Shown here: in pieces, positions 39,820 to 47,343 of the stretch
How positions within the stretch are numbered: the stretch's first letter is position 1
How the letters are laid out: every line of letters starts with the position of its first letter
From: Fimbriimonadaceae bacterium
GTDB lineage: Bacteria > Armatimonadota > Fimbriimonadia > Fimbriimonadales > Fimbriimonadaceae
NCBI GenBank assembly: GCA_025455775.1
Contig: JALOLT010000011.1
Location: forward strand, 1 to 50,353
Length of the DNA stretch: 50,353 nt
Direction: 5' to 3'
Translations under genes and position numbers: made by a program
The notes under the pieces: generated by a model
What the model was told of the DNA's origin: nothing
Database searches by the model: none
Seen by the model: only the letters and a program-made list of their open reading frames with translations

Positions 39820-41374
39820 CCGCATGAGCGACGGTTCGAATATCGTGCACGAGAGTCCACCAAACGGAATTTCGGTTGTAAAGATCGCTTTGTTCGGGGT
39901 ACTGAGAGCCATTTCTCAGCGGTTCGAATGAAGCGATTTTCTGAAGCACTGGATCATGAGCCAAGACCAGAGTCGAACCCTGCATTTGTGCGCTCTGGAA
40001 GCCAGTTCGAATGGCATTTCGAAGAAAGACAGTCGGTAAGCTGTTGCCGTAGCTAAATGCCTCGACGGCAAACTTGATGCGGGAGTCTCCATAGTCCAAG
40101 AGCGCGGCAACTGCACTGCTGGCTTTTCGGGCCGTCTCCCTCAGCGTCTCCAACTTGTGGCGAAGCACCGATTTCTGAGTTGCATATTCCTCTTGATCAA
40201 GCTCTCCATCGAGTCGTAGGGCAAGCAACCTCTCCAACTTACCTTCAAGGGCTTTGCAGTCTGCTTCAACCACTGAAGCCGATTGGGCACGAACGAGCGT
40301 CTCATCCTCGACAATCATTGCCATCGCTCGGAGAATCCAAGCTCCGACATCGGGAGGTATCGCAACTTCCATGAGATGTGAAGCGACTTGTCGGAGGGCT
40401 TGCTCCTCTGAAATTGCGCTTCGCTTACATCCCTTAGCACCGCTACAGTGGTAGTAGGTGTAGACCCTAACCATGCCATCGGCGAGCGTTTTCGACTTTC
40501 GTTCACCTACCACCGCACATCCGCATGCCTTGCACGTGATGCCACCGCTCAGGGCGAACTGGGGTTCTGGCTTGCGAACGTCGAGCTTGCGTCGAAGCAC
40601 GGTCTGCACTTGGTCAAACAGCGCTTGAGTTATCATCGGTTGATGCTTCCCGGGGGTGAGGCGGCCTTTGTATGCTAAGAGCCCGGCATAGAATGGGTTC
40701 CCAAGGATTTTGTGAAGGCCCGACTTTGAGATCGGCTCTCCGTGATGCCCTTTCCTCGTCGATCGAAGTCCAAGCTGGTTCGCCTCTGCTCGAAGTTCGG
40801 CAAAGGAGTAATGACCAGTTGCAGCCAGTTCAAACACTTTTCGCACCAGATTGAAGCTGATCGGGTGCGGATCGATTTCGCGCGTTTCAGCGTTGTTCTT
40901 GTAACCCATGGGAGCCTTAGCAGGAAGCCATCCGCGAGCCGCCTTTCCATCCATTCCGCGAGATACATTCCGCCGCAGGTCCTGGATGTAAGCCGTCGCC
41001 ATTCCATTTTCAACGGCAAGAAGTAGCGCGCTGTCTTCACTGGTGTAGGTGCGCGAAGGAGTGATAAGTGCGCCGATTCTGCCGACTTGAAGAGCGTGAG
41101 CAAGACGACCGCCGTCAACTAGGTTCCTAGATAGACGGTTGAGAGACCAAGTGTAAATTCCCGCAATCTTCCCACCATCAACTTGGAGCATGAGCTTCTC
41201 AAATTCGGGCCGCGAGTACGGGTCCTTTGCGCTCTTTGACTCAGATATGACCTGACTGATCTTATGACCGTTGTGCTCTGAAAGCGCACGAAGCACATTG
41301 AGCTGATCCTCCAAGCTCTGAACCTGGCGGTCTTCACTCTCCGTCGATTTTCGAGTGTAGATGACGTACTGCAT
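39791..41374 (-). CDS. Second large serine recombinase
   Basis: About 527 residues from ATG (a TTG at 41413 would add 13). The resolvase domain starts MQYVIYTRKSTESEDRQVQS with catalytic Ser at about 10, and GIYTWSLNRLSRN is the conserved arginine region. The recombinase domain (about 140-250), a zinc ribbon (CKACGCAVV...CSGAKGCKRS, about 285-330) and a coiled coil (about 380-450) follow. It is clearly distinct from the tRNA-linked recombinase. Its C-terminus overlaps one copy of a 14-bp direct repeat, mirroring how the first recombinase runs into its attachment site. It may mark a nested element. Confidence 0.9.
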   Translation of the reverse strand: MQYVIYTRKSTESEDRQVQSLEDQLNVLRALSEHNGHKISQVISESKSAKDPYSRPEFEKLMLQVDGGKIAGIYTWSLNRLSRNLVDGGRLAHALQVGRIGALITPSRTYTSEDSALLLAVENGMATAYIQDLRRNVSRGMDGKAARGWLPAKAPMGYKNNAETREIDPHPISFNLVRKVFELAATGHYSFAELRAEANQLGLRSTRKGHHGEPISKSGLHKILGNPFYAGLLAYKGRLTPGKHQPMITQALFDQVQTVLRRKLDVRKPEPQFALSGGITCKACGCAVVGERKSKTLADGMVRVYTYYHCSGAKGCKRSAISEEQALRQVASHLMEVAIPPDVGAWILRAMAMIVEDETLVRAQSASVVEADCKALEGKLERLLALRLDGELDQEEYATQKSVLRHKLETLRETARKASSAVAALLDYGDSRIKFAVEAFSYGNSLPTVFLRNAIRTGFQSAQMQGSTLVLAHDPVLQKIASFEPLRNGSQYPEQSDLYNRNSVWWTLVHDIRTVAHAELGIESTTC

Positions 41375-41521
41375 AGGCTCTGACGTAGGTGAGTTGGATG
41401 AGGAATGTCGCAACCTTCGTCGCGGTTACGGTATCGCATTCAATGTCGTATGTGGACCGCAGGAACTGCTGAAAGTCGGCCACGACGCGACTTGATGGCG
41501 TTGGGAGCCACATTAGGCGGA

Positions 41522-41543
41522 AGACCCCGCGCGGGCGGGGTCT
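41522..41543. terminator. Perfect GC-rich hairpin
   Basis: AGACCCCGC (41522-41530) and GCGGGGTCT (41535-41543) with loop GCGG, immediately downstream of the small 41547-41759 gene. It lacks a T-run, so termination is only possible. Confidence 0.5.
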
Positions 41544-41546
41544 GAG

Positions 41547-41759
41547 TTAGGCGGGAAGGACGGTGAAGTCCTCCTGGAGTCTGAGAACAACGTCTTCAAG
41601 GTATCTATGCTCCACGGCAAGGGCATTGCCGAAGAAGGTGTGATGCCACGGATCAAGTTCCGCAAAGTGATTCGATCCCGCTTCCGAGGTCGGGCGAATG
41701 AGGAAGATCGTTCCGTGGTTTTCGACTTCAAAGTCTGCATGTTTGAGGTTAGTGCTCAT
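41547..41759 (-). CDS. Small conserved mobile-element protein
   Basis: 70 residues from ATG (the frame is open 20 codons further). It has the pattern DFEVENHGTIFLIRP, then FFGNALAVEHRYLEDVVLRLQ, which I recognise as a small protein often carried by plasmids, phages and integrative elements, with no known function. It follows radC-like by about 100 bp on the same strand. Confidence 0.65.
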   Translation of the reverse strand: MSTNLKHADFEVENHGTIFLIRPTSEAGSNHFAELDPWHHTFFGNALAVEHRYLEDVVLRLQEDFTVLPA

Positions 41760-41862
41760 GGGGTTTCTCCAGCCGATGCGAGTCGGCGCGAGCGGCACTG
41801 TCTCGTACCTCACGGACACAAGTGCAAAACGGTATTCACGTCGGCTAGGGTTGGCTCAGGTG

Positions 41863-42324
41863 TCACAGCACTCCTCGGCGTCGAAAGCTCACGAACCTAC
41901 CCTGCGAACCAACAATAATGTGATCATCGAGCGGGATGCCCAGAAGCTTTCCTGCCTCCTTCAAGGTCTTGGTGACTTCATGATCTTCGGTAGATGGCTC
42001 TGGATCGCCGGAAGGGTGGTTGTGCGCCACGATGATCGAGCAAGCGTTCGCAAGGATCGCGGCCTTGAACACTTCGCGCGGTGAGACGATGGCACTCGTA
42101 AGGTTTCCAATGCTCGCCACGTGAACACCAATGAGATCACTCTTTGCGGTGAGCATCAGCACGATCAGTTGCTCCCGGTCACAGAGACCAAGGAAGTGCT
42201 CGGCAACTTCTGCCGCATTAGCTGGACCCGAAATGGCTTCTCGTCGCTCGCTCGACTCTCGAACGAGTTGGACGCGGATCACCGGGAACTCTGGTTGTGA
42301 AGGGTCATCTCTCATGACCTCCAC
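41863..42324 (-). CDS. RadC-like JAB-domain protein
   Basis: 153 residues, essentially the RadC/JAB metallo-domain alone. The metal-binding signature IVAHNHPSGDPEPSTEDHEV (about 98-117) has the HxHPSG...S..D residues intact, and HIIVGSQGRFVSFRRRG is the usual end. Chromosomal RadC has an N-terminal HhH region that is missing, as is common for mobile-element RadC proteins, whose function is unsettled. Starts GTG 42324 or ATG 42315. Confidence 0.88.
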   Translation of the reverse strand: MEVMRDDPSQPEFPVIRVQLVRESSERREAISGPANAAEVAEHFLGLCDREQLIVLMLTAKSDLIGVHVASIGNLTSAIVSPREVFKAAILANACSIIVAHNHPSGDPEPSTEDHEVTKTLKEAGKLLGIPLDDHIIVGSQGRFVSFRRRGVL

Positions 42325-42725
42325 GGTCTCTTGGCCTCATAGTTCGATCAGCTTTCAAAACATCCCTGCAACCTACCCCGCTCGGGATAGAGCGTCGATG
42401 GTTTGACCATCGGGAAAGATTGGAACTGCTGATTGAGGTAAACGAGAGTGAATGAAAGCAGAAGGATCAAGAAAGACCAATTGCGAAGCAAGAGGGTTGA
42501 GTATTAGAACCGCTGTGCGCAGGTTCAAATAGCTAGGCTCGACCTGGCCGCCCCTCTAGCCGGGGGTCTGACCGGGGTGGAAACCGGCTCTAGGAGTCAC
42601 GAGTGAAATGAATTTCGCTCCTGCAATGCATTTCGACGAAGTGCAAAAACTCTCGCTCTTGCGTTCGGTTTTCGTTCGGGCGAGGATTTGTGAACCGCAC
42701 TCACAACCCGCGAGAGACTTCACGC
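42325..42725. other. Divergent non-coding region between radC-like and HTH genes
   Basis: About 400 bp without a supported gene. It contains possible stems, for example AGCCGG near 42557 with CCGGCT near 42583, and the G/C-rich tract that follows GACCTGGCC. It must contain the promoters of both flanking genes; no clear tRNA or riboswitch was recognised. Confidence 0.4.
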
Positions 42726-43145
42726 ATGACACCTTCACCCCACCACTTTGACCAAACGATTTCTCGCCTCGCGGATGTTCTAGCCCACACCAAACGTTAC
42801 AGCTTCAAAGCTCCCTCTCGGCTCTCCCAAGACGCCGGAGTCCACCCGGCTTCTGTCTTCCGAATCCTGCGAGGCGGCGGTAACCCGTCATTCCTCACGG
42901 TCACCCGGATCACCGAAGCCATCGAGCGAGAACTCGGGTTCCGGATCGATCCACGAGACCTCATTGCTGAAGGTGGTCGCTTCCCAACCCCATACTGCTG
43001 TGATGTAACCCGCAGTCAACCGAGCCTTCCCGACGCCGCATTCGACGAGTTTGGAGACCTGAAGGCCGCCTTTGCCGGAATTGAACCGGGCAAGTGGGTC
43101 AGCTCACGCCACCCTCGCGGCATCTCTTCTTCAACCAACAGCTAA
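42726..43145 (+). CDS. XRE-type HTH regulator
   Basis: 139 residues. The helix-turn-helix lies at about 26-62 (SFKAPSRLSQDAGVHPASVF, then LRGGGNPSFLTVTRITEAIE), followed by ELGFRIDPRDLIAEGG, a combination I associate with small plasmid and island regulators. The tail (LPDAAFDEFGDLKAAFAGIE) is unique. The ATG has only a weak GAGAG upstream. It begins a plus-strand run with the Mrr-like and replication genes and probably controls it. Confidence 0.75.
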   Translation: MTPSPHHFDQTISRLADVLAHTKRYSFKAPSRLSQDAGVHPASVFRILRGGGNPSFLTVTRITEAIERELGFRIDPRDLIAEGGRFPTPYCCDVTRSQPSLPDAAFDEFGDLKAAFAGIEPGKWVSSRHPRGISSSTNS

Positions 43146-43156
43146 TCCCCGTCGCC

Positions 43157-43666
43157 ATGCTTGAGAAAGACCTTCTCTCCGTTATTCGCGTGTCTTCCTT
43201 TCACGTTCAGATGCTCCTTGTACGGCAGCTCCTCGACCGATTGGGATACAAGCAGCTTCAGTTCATGGGCCGGCGCGAACGAAAGGAGAAAACCTACCTT
43301 GGAGGGCACGAGTTCACGGATGAGACCCGAGTGGGGCTGTTTGATGTGCAGACCGTCGTCAAGTTCGTCGGCCAAGAGGTTCGGGTTCGGATGCTCGATG
43401 AGCTTGCGGGAGTGGTTCGGCGCACTGGCTCTGACTATGGAATCCTGATCTCCACTCACGGCCTCACGAGCTCCGCAGAGTTTCACCTAGGAAGCCACGA
43501 GCCGATCCGCATTCGTGTGGTCACTGGAACTGAGTTCGCCAGGCTCCTGATCCAGCACAAGATTGGGGTGCGCGAGGTGCAAGGGCTAGAGGTGGATGAA
43601 TCGTTCTTCCGTCACCTCGACCGCATGAGCCGCCAGGTCAGCCGCTTCATCGAAGCCGTGCGATGA
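43157..43666 (+). CDS. Mrr/restriction endonuclease-like protein
   Basis: 169 residues. The C-terminal part follows the Mrr-type endonuclease fold: DELAGVVRRTGSDYGILIST, then SAEFHLG, IRIRVVTGTEFARLL and IQHKIGVRE. In Mrr enzymes an upstream D...QxK triad cuts DNA; here the corresponding stretch reads GLFDVQTVVKFVGQEV, where D and K can be placed but the usual QxK becomes VxK. Activity is therefore uncertain. There is no separate DNA-recognition domain. It overlaps the next gene by 4 bp (ATGA), so a role in element replication or control is as likely as restriction. Confidence 0.55.
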   Translation: MLEKDLLSVIRVSSFHVQMLLVRQLLDRLGYKQLQFMGRRERKEKTYLGGHEFTDETRVGLFDVQTVVKFVGQEVRVRMLDELAGVVRRTGSDYGILISTHGLTSSAEFHLGSHEPIRIRVVTGTEFARLLIQHKIGVREVQGLEVDESFFRHLDRMSRQVSRFIEAVR

Positions 43667-43974
43667 CGAATCTTGAGCGCATGACGGCGGCTGCTACCGA
43701 ACTCTTCAAGCTTAACGTCTCGAACGCTGGAGTCAGCCAGCTCCTTCGCGACTACTCGGTTGAAGAGATTGAGCGGCAACTGCTGTATCTGCCATACCGC
43801 AAAGCGAAGCGCCCCAACGCTTTCATCATCGAAGCGGTTCGGGGCAAGTATTCACCTCCTAAGGAATTCACCTATGCCAAGTATCTCCCCACGGTTTCCG
43901 CCGCCAGTCACGGAATGGACGAAGATCCCGAACTCGCATTTGGACCATCTGCTCCCGATCCTGAGCAATCCTGA
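43663..43974 (+). CDS. Replication-associated small protein
   Basis: 103 residues. The middle (YSVEEIERQLLYLPYRKAKR, then PNAFIIEAVRGKYSPPKEF) is the short helical motif commonly found near the ends of plasmid and phage replication proteins (roughly, xxNPxAFLIxAIRExY). Its ATG overlaps the upstream stop, and its 3' end overlaps the next gene by 101 bp in a +1 frame, which raises the possibility of a split or frameshifted initiator. Confidence 0.6.
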   Translation: MTNLERMTAAATELFKLNVSNAGVSQLLRDYSVEEIERQLLYLPYRKAKRPNAFIIEAVRGKYSPPKEFTYAKYLPTVSAASHGMDEDPELAFGPSAPDPEQS

Positions 43975-44182
43975 GCTTCGACTCCTCTTGGTCATCTCCC
44001 GCCGCGCCTATGGTCTGCGGCGGTTTCACGTTCCGCTGAACGCTTCCTACAAGCTATTAGAGGCTTGGACCGGAATCAAACGCTCCAGCGTTCATCGCGG
44101 CTTGACCCGGCTAGCTTCGCGAGGCCTAATCGGAGTTGAGCTGACTTATCCACAGCTAGGCGAATTCGACGCTCAGAAATGA
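43874..44182 (+). CDS. Winged-helix replication initiator-like protein
   Basis: 102 residues in the frame +1 to the preceding gene. The pattern WTKIPNSHLDHLLPILSNPE, LRLLLVISRRAYG, then LEAWTGIKRSSVHRGLTRLA and SRGLIGVE matches the N-terminal winged helix of phage O/replisome-organiser proteins (P-N-x-h...L...ELRVLLvI.R.TYG). The C-terminal half of such initiators is missing. It could be a stand-alone origin-binding protein or a remnant. A perfect DnaA box lies within its last codons, and an origin-like region follows. Confidence 0.6.
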   Translation: MPSISPRFPPPVTEWTKIPNSHLDHLLPILSNPELRLLLVISRRAYGLRRFHVPLNASYKLLEAWTGIKRSSVHRGLTRLASRGLIGVELTYPQLGEFDAQK

Positions 44183-44335
44183 GACGATTTGTGTCCACCC
44201 CAACCACGCGCGTAACAAAAGTCAAAAGAAATAATGAAAGAAAGCGCGCGCGAGGGAGTTATCCACTGCACCGGATAACGGCGCTTCGACAAACGACTTC
44301 CGGAAGCCCCGGAAGTTACCTCGACCCTAGTCGAG
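44146..44335. other. Candidate replication origin (DnaA boxes, A-rich tract, tandem hairpins)
   Basis: TTATCCACA (44146-44154) is a perfect DnaA box and TTATCCACT (44259-44267) a near match. Between them is an A-rich tract (about 44213-44243). Three perfect short stems follow in a row: GTTATCC/GGATAAC (44258-44264, 44273-44279), ACTTCCGG/CCGGAAGT (44296-44303, 44309-44316) and CTCGAC/GTCGAG (44320-44325, 44330-44335). It lies directly downstream of the initiator-like gene. An origin of transfer is an alternative. Confidence 0.5.
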
Positions 44336-44384
44336 ACAAACAAACAGGGTGGCGGGTGGGAACTATATATCGTCGGTTGAATCC

Positions 44385-44633
44385 TTATGACCTATCTACT
44401 CGATCCAAAAGCAACTTGTAGTCTTCAATCGAAAACTCTTCGCCAGCTGGGGAGATGATCAAAGGTTCAATACCTTCCTCGTTCCTTAGTTCAATCCTGA
44501 AACCCTGCAATAGGTGGTAGACGGTTCCGTCTGGGGCAAACAGCTCTTGCTGCCCGTTCGCAACTCCCTCAATCGTCCAGTTTTTCTGAGGCGTCGCTTT
44601 GACGTTGAACAAGCCGGGGCGTTCGAAGGACAT
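44385..44633 (-). CDS. Small acidic protein, last gene after the kinase
   Basis: 82 residues, not recognised. Probably a single small beta-rich domain (FNVKATPQKNWTIEGVANGQ, LFAPDGTVYHLLQGFRIELR, SPAGEEFSIEDYKLLLDRVD). It lies 59 bp after the kinase gene on the same strand and shares its lower-GC look, so it may be the fifth gene of the NYN-vWA-PP2C-kinase operon. It could equally be an independent element gene. Confidence 0.55.
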   Translation of the reverse strand: MSFERPGLFNVKATPQKNWTIEGVANGQQELFAPDGTVYHLLQGFRIELRNEEGIEPLIISPAGEEFSIEDYKLLLDRVDRS

Positions 44634-44692
44634 GCCAACATCCTTGCAACAAAAACGAATCTCGTCAATAAAGTAGTCGCCTCCAGCTATCC

Positions 44693-45862
44693 TTATTCTT
44701 TATCGACTTGATCCACTTCAAACTCAAGTTGGCAGTCATTTAGAACCACAATACCGCTTCTCCCATGCCTGATGCGCAATTCATCTAGCCTCTCTACGAT
44801 CTCTGAATTCGCGCTTAGAATTCTAACGCCCAGATTTTTGATAACTATATGGTCCACAAGAAACTCAATCTGGAGACAAAGGCCGTCGAGTCTTTTGCCC
44901 AGTCCTTTAAAGCTTCTCCAGTCCAGCACAGTATCCTCGAAGTAGACGCGTTCAAAGCTCTTATCCACTCTGCTATAGAACCGGATATAAGGCTGGCGGT
45001 TTTGGGAAATTGGCAACCGTTCAAACCAGTGCTCTGCGTGAAGGCTCCTGTTCCACCAAGCGTGAAGTGAGCCCATGAGCTGATCTGCCTTTGGGCGCGA
45101 GGCGGGATCGTTTGCCAAGCACCTTAAGAGCAAGCGCAAAAAGTGCTTATTGAATTCAAACTTCTCTGACAATGCGATCTGAATTGTTCCGTCGTCGCCC
45201 TCTAGCGCCAACGACTCACCAAGAAATAACTGACACAAAATAATCCCGACGCTGAAAATGTCTGAGGCGGTCGTTATTTCCTCCCCGGTCACCAAGTGCT
45301 CGGGCGACCGATACCCAGGAGTTCCTGGAGGCGAACTACGAATGCCCTTGCCATCCAGCAAAGAGCTATCAAAATCAATGAACTTAACATACTCTCTGGT
45401 ATCTTTCCCGAGCTCAATCAGCAAATTGGCTGGCTTTATGTCGCAATGCGCAATTCCAGCCCTATGCAGCTCGGCACACCCTGCAACTATACTGACAGCG
45501 ACTCTGAATCGAGATTCCCAATCCATACTTTGTTCCCAATGCTTTTCGAGAGTTTGACCCCGAATGAGTGGAAACACTGCGACGACGCTCTCTTGCTCAC
45601 ATCCAATTGCGATAGGAGGGACTACATAGGTTGACTTGAAACCGAGCCGCTCCATCAAAAACTCGTAATGATCCGAAATTGACTGAAGGGTACTGCGATT
45701 TGCTTCAAGATCACGGTATTGCTTAACGAATACAGTCTTCGTATATCTATTCCGACTATGCTTGTCTAAGGCCGTATACGTGACACTCTGCCCGCCACCG
45801 CCTTCCATGCTCAGTACCTTGAACCTCCCAAGCAGTTCGACTCCATCTGAAAAGACTCTCAC
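44693..45862 (-). CDS. Ser/Thr protein kinase of a TerY-P-like triad
   Basis: 389 residues, start GTG overlapping the phosphatase stop (GTGA). Kinase landmarks are intact: glycine loop MEGGGGQSVTYTALD (19-33), lysine in VFVKQY (47), catalytic loop HCDIKPANLL (139-148, HCD for HRD), metal loop FIDFDSS (161-167, DFD for DFG) and GTPGYRSPE (180-188). The kinase domain ends near 270 and is followed by ~115 residues with no recognised domain (FLVDHIVIKNLGVRIL; SGIVVLNDCQLEFEVDQVDKE), probably a sensor or scaffold. No membrane segment. With the adjacent PP2C and vWA genes it forms the TerY-P gene set. Confidence 0.9.
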   Translation of the reverse strand: MRVFSDGVELLGRFKVLSMEGGGGQSVTYTALDKHSRNRYTKTVFVKQYRDLEANRSTLQSISDHYEFLMERLGFKSTYVVPPIAIGCEQESVVAVFPLIRGQTLEKHWEQSMDWESRFRVAVSIVAGCAELHRAGIAHCDIKPANLLIELGKDTREYVKFIDFDSSLLDGKGIRSSPPGTPGYRSPEHLVTGEEITTASDIFSVGIILCQLFLGESLALEGDDGTIQIALSEKFEFNKHFLRLLLRCLANDPASRPKADQLMGSLHAWWNRSLHAEHWFERLPISQNRQPYIRFYSRVDKSFERVYFEDTVLDWRSFKGLGKRLDGLCLQIEFLVDHIVIKNLGVRILSANSEIVERLDELRIRHGRSGIVVLNDCQLEFEVDQVDKE

Positions 45863-46593
45863 TGTAAACGCTCCAATAGACGAATTGCTGACTTAGTGCT
45901 CAATTTTCTATAGGCAAGCGCGAGCGAATAGTTGTCCGATGCAGAATCATCTAAGAAATATTTAGCTAGCGACCTCAAAGTGACACGTCGCGCTCCCAGG
46001 TCATGTATCGCTTGCACCAGAAACTGACGTAGTTCCGCTGAAGTGCAACTATTTGTGACGCCATCACTCATCGCAACAATACCAATGGGACGTCCCGGCA
46101 AGGCCAGGAATTTGACAAAAGGAGTGCCTACGGAACCAATAAGCGAGTCAACATAGCTTGTAAGGGGCATACCAAGGCCATTATCAGGAGTAAGGATAAG
46201 CAATTCTCCGGATGTCATCAGTACTGCCACTGGTGAGTCTCCAAGAGAATACACTTCCAACTGTGTTTCGCTCCTAGTGGTCGTAACACAAACACCTGTG
46301 AGCGTGGTCATGCAATGATTGCGCGCTCCAATTGCTGGCAGATGTCTCATTCCCTGAGAAATGTGTTCTAAAAGGGATCCAACGTGTGCGCTTCCCGATA
46401 TCTGATCGCGAATACCCTGTACGACTTTTCTCGCTAGCACTTTCGATTGCTTGTTTGTACCTACTCCATCAGCAATAAACAAAAAATGGCGCGTTCTACG
46501 AGATGTTGTCGATGAAAAGACCTCAACATAGTCGTTATTTGATAGCCTTCCCTCTGAAATTGAACTTGATTTAGCTAAGGAGTAAACGCTCAA
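45859..46593 (-). CDS. PP2C-type protein phosphatase of a TerY-P-like triad
   Basis: 244 residues. The PP2C metal-site residues are present in order: EGRLSNND (D21), FIADGVG (D42, G43), YSLGDSPVAVL, VAMSDGVTN and ASDNYSLAL near the C-terminus. It should remove phosphates added by the kinase that follows. The start is a TTG with AAAGGAG directly against it, so the true start is slightly uncertain. It lies 6 bp after the vWA gene and overlaps the kinase by 4 bp, so all are made from one message. Confidence 0.88.
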   Translation of the reverse strand: MSVYSLAKSSSISEGRLSNNDYVEVFSSTTSRRTRHFLFIADGVGTNKQSKVLARKVVQGIRDQISGSAHVGSLLEHISQGMRHLPAIGARNHCMTTLTGVCVTTTRSETQLEVYSLGDSPVAVLMTSGELLILTPDNGLGMPLTSYVDSLIGSVGTPFVKFLALPGRPIGIVAMSDGVTNSCTSAELRQFLVQAIHDLGARRVTLRSLAKYFLDDSASDNYSLALAYRKLSTKSAIRLLERLQ

Positions 46594-46599
46594 CTCCTT

Positions 46600-47343
46600 T
46601 TACCTTTGCACAATTGAGGTGGTGGAAACCGTCTTTCCAAGCACCGACATGAATTTCTGCCAGTCTACCTTTGCTAAACCCCGATAGTCGGGGTCCGATT
46701 CTGAGAAGAACTGACAGAGCACTTGTCGCCCTGCTCGATCTCCCGCCTGCTCAAGTCGCCGGTAAAGTTCGGTCTCTGGTGCAAGAAGATATAGTAGAGC
46801 GTGCTGCAGCTGCTGAAACTCTTGGATGACTCTCTTGATCGTATTATCGGGCATATTGTATGTCGCTCTTGAAAGCGTTGCGTGTGAGTCTCGATCAGTA
46901 AGCAAAATAATGGCTTTATGTACGTTGCCGTCCCTCCATTGTGAATTGAGGGCAAGATAAATGGCATCGAGAGCACTTTCTTTATAATTGTCCATCGCTC
47001 CCCCTCCTGAAGCTGTTATGCTCCCAACCTGTTTGGAGTACTCGCTGACTGATTCAGTGAAGTTGCCTATGATCCACGGCTGTCCACAGTCAGGGTCATG
47101 TCGGTCACGAAAACCTATGAGCCTCAGTCGAAAATCAACGTTCGCTGCAGATTGAAGTTGTGACGCGAACTCAAGCAGGCCAGCCCTCAGTCCGTCTATG
47201 CAGGGTTGCATTGATCCAGAACAGTCTACGCAGAAGACTATGTCTGCCTTGGTACTGACTTTGGCAGCTTTGATCCTTTTGACTTCAAGTGACTGTTCAG
47301 CTTGCTTGGGTATGCGCCGACCATTATTTGTTTGATTTCTCAT
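46600..47343 (-). CDS. vWA-domain protein (TerY-like)
   Basis: 247 residues. The MIDAS metal site is complete: DIVFCVDCSGSMQPCIDGLR with D40, S42, S44, then a threonine-containing stretch SITASGGGAMDNYKESALDA and ILLTDRDSH. vWA proteins of the TerY type scaffold the PP2C phosphatase and kinase of the triad. The ATG overlaps the NYN stop codon (ATGA). The ~30 basic residues before the domain and the C-terminal helix have no known role. Confidence 0.88.
   Translation of the reverse strand: MRNQTNNGRRIPKQAEQSLEVKRIKAAKVSTKADIVFCVDCSGSMQPCIDGLRAGLLEFASQLQSAANVDFRLRLIGFRDRHDPDCGQPWIIGNFTESVSEYSKQVGSITASGGGAMDNYKESALDAIYLALNSQWRDGNVHKAIILLTDRDSHATLSRATYNMPDNTIKRVIQEFQQLQHALLYLLAPETELYRRLEQAGDRAGRQVLCQFFSESDPDYRGLAKVDWQKFMSVLGKTVSTTSIVQR

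Noticed and set aside
39796-40056. 86-codon plus-strand frame, considered as a peptide gene for the HTH-TPR regulator
   Set aside because: Antisense to the second recombinase, with no signal peptide.
42500-42545. tRNA-like stretch containing GGTTCAAATA, considered as the right attachment copy of a tRNA
   Set aside because: The bases around it do not form a T-stem and do not match the 3' end of tRNA-Glu.
44179-44421. 80-codon plus-strand frame after the initiator-like gene
   Set aside because: Although it overlaps by ATGA, it covers the DnaA box and hairpin region and its product is low complexity with many R, S and T residues; better explained as origin DNA.
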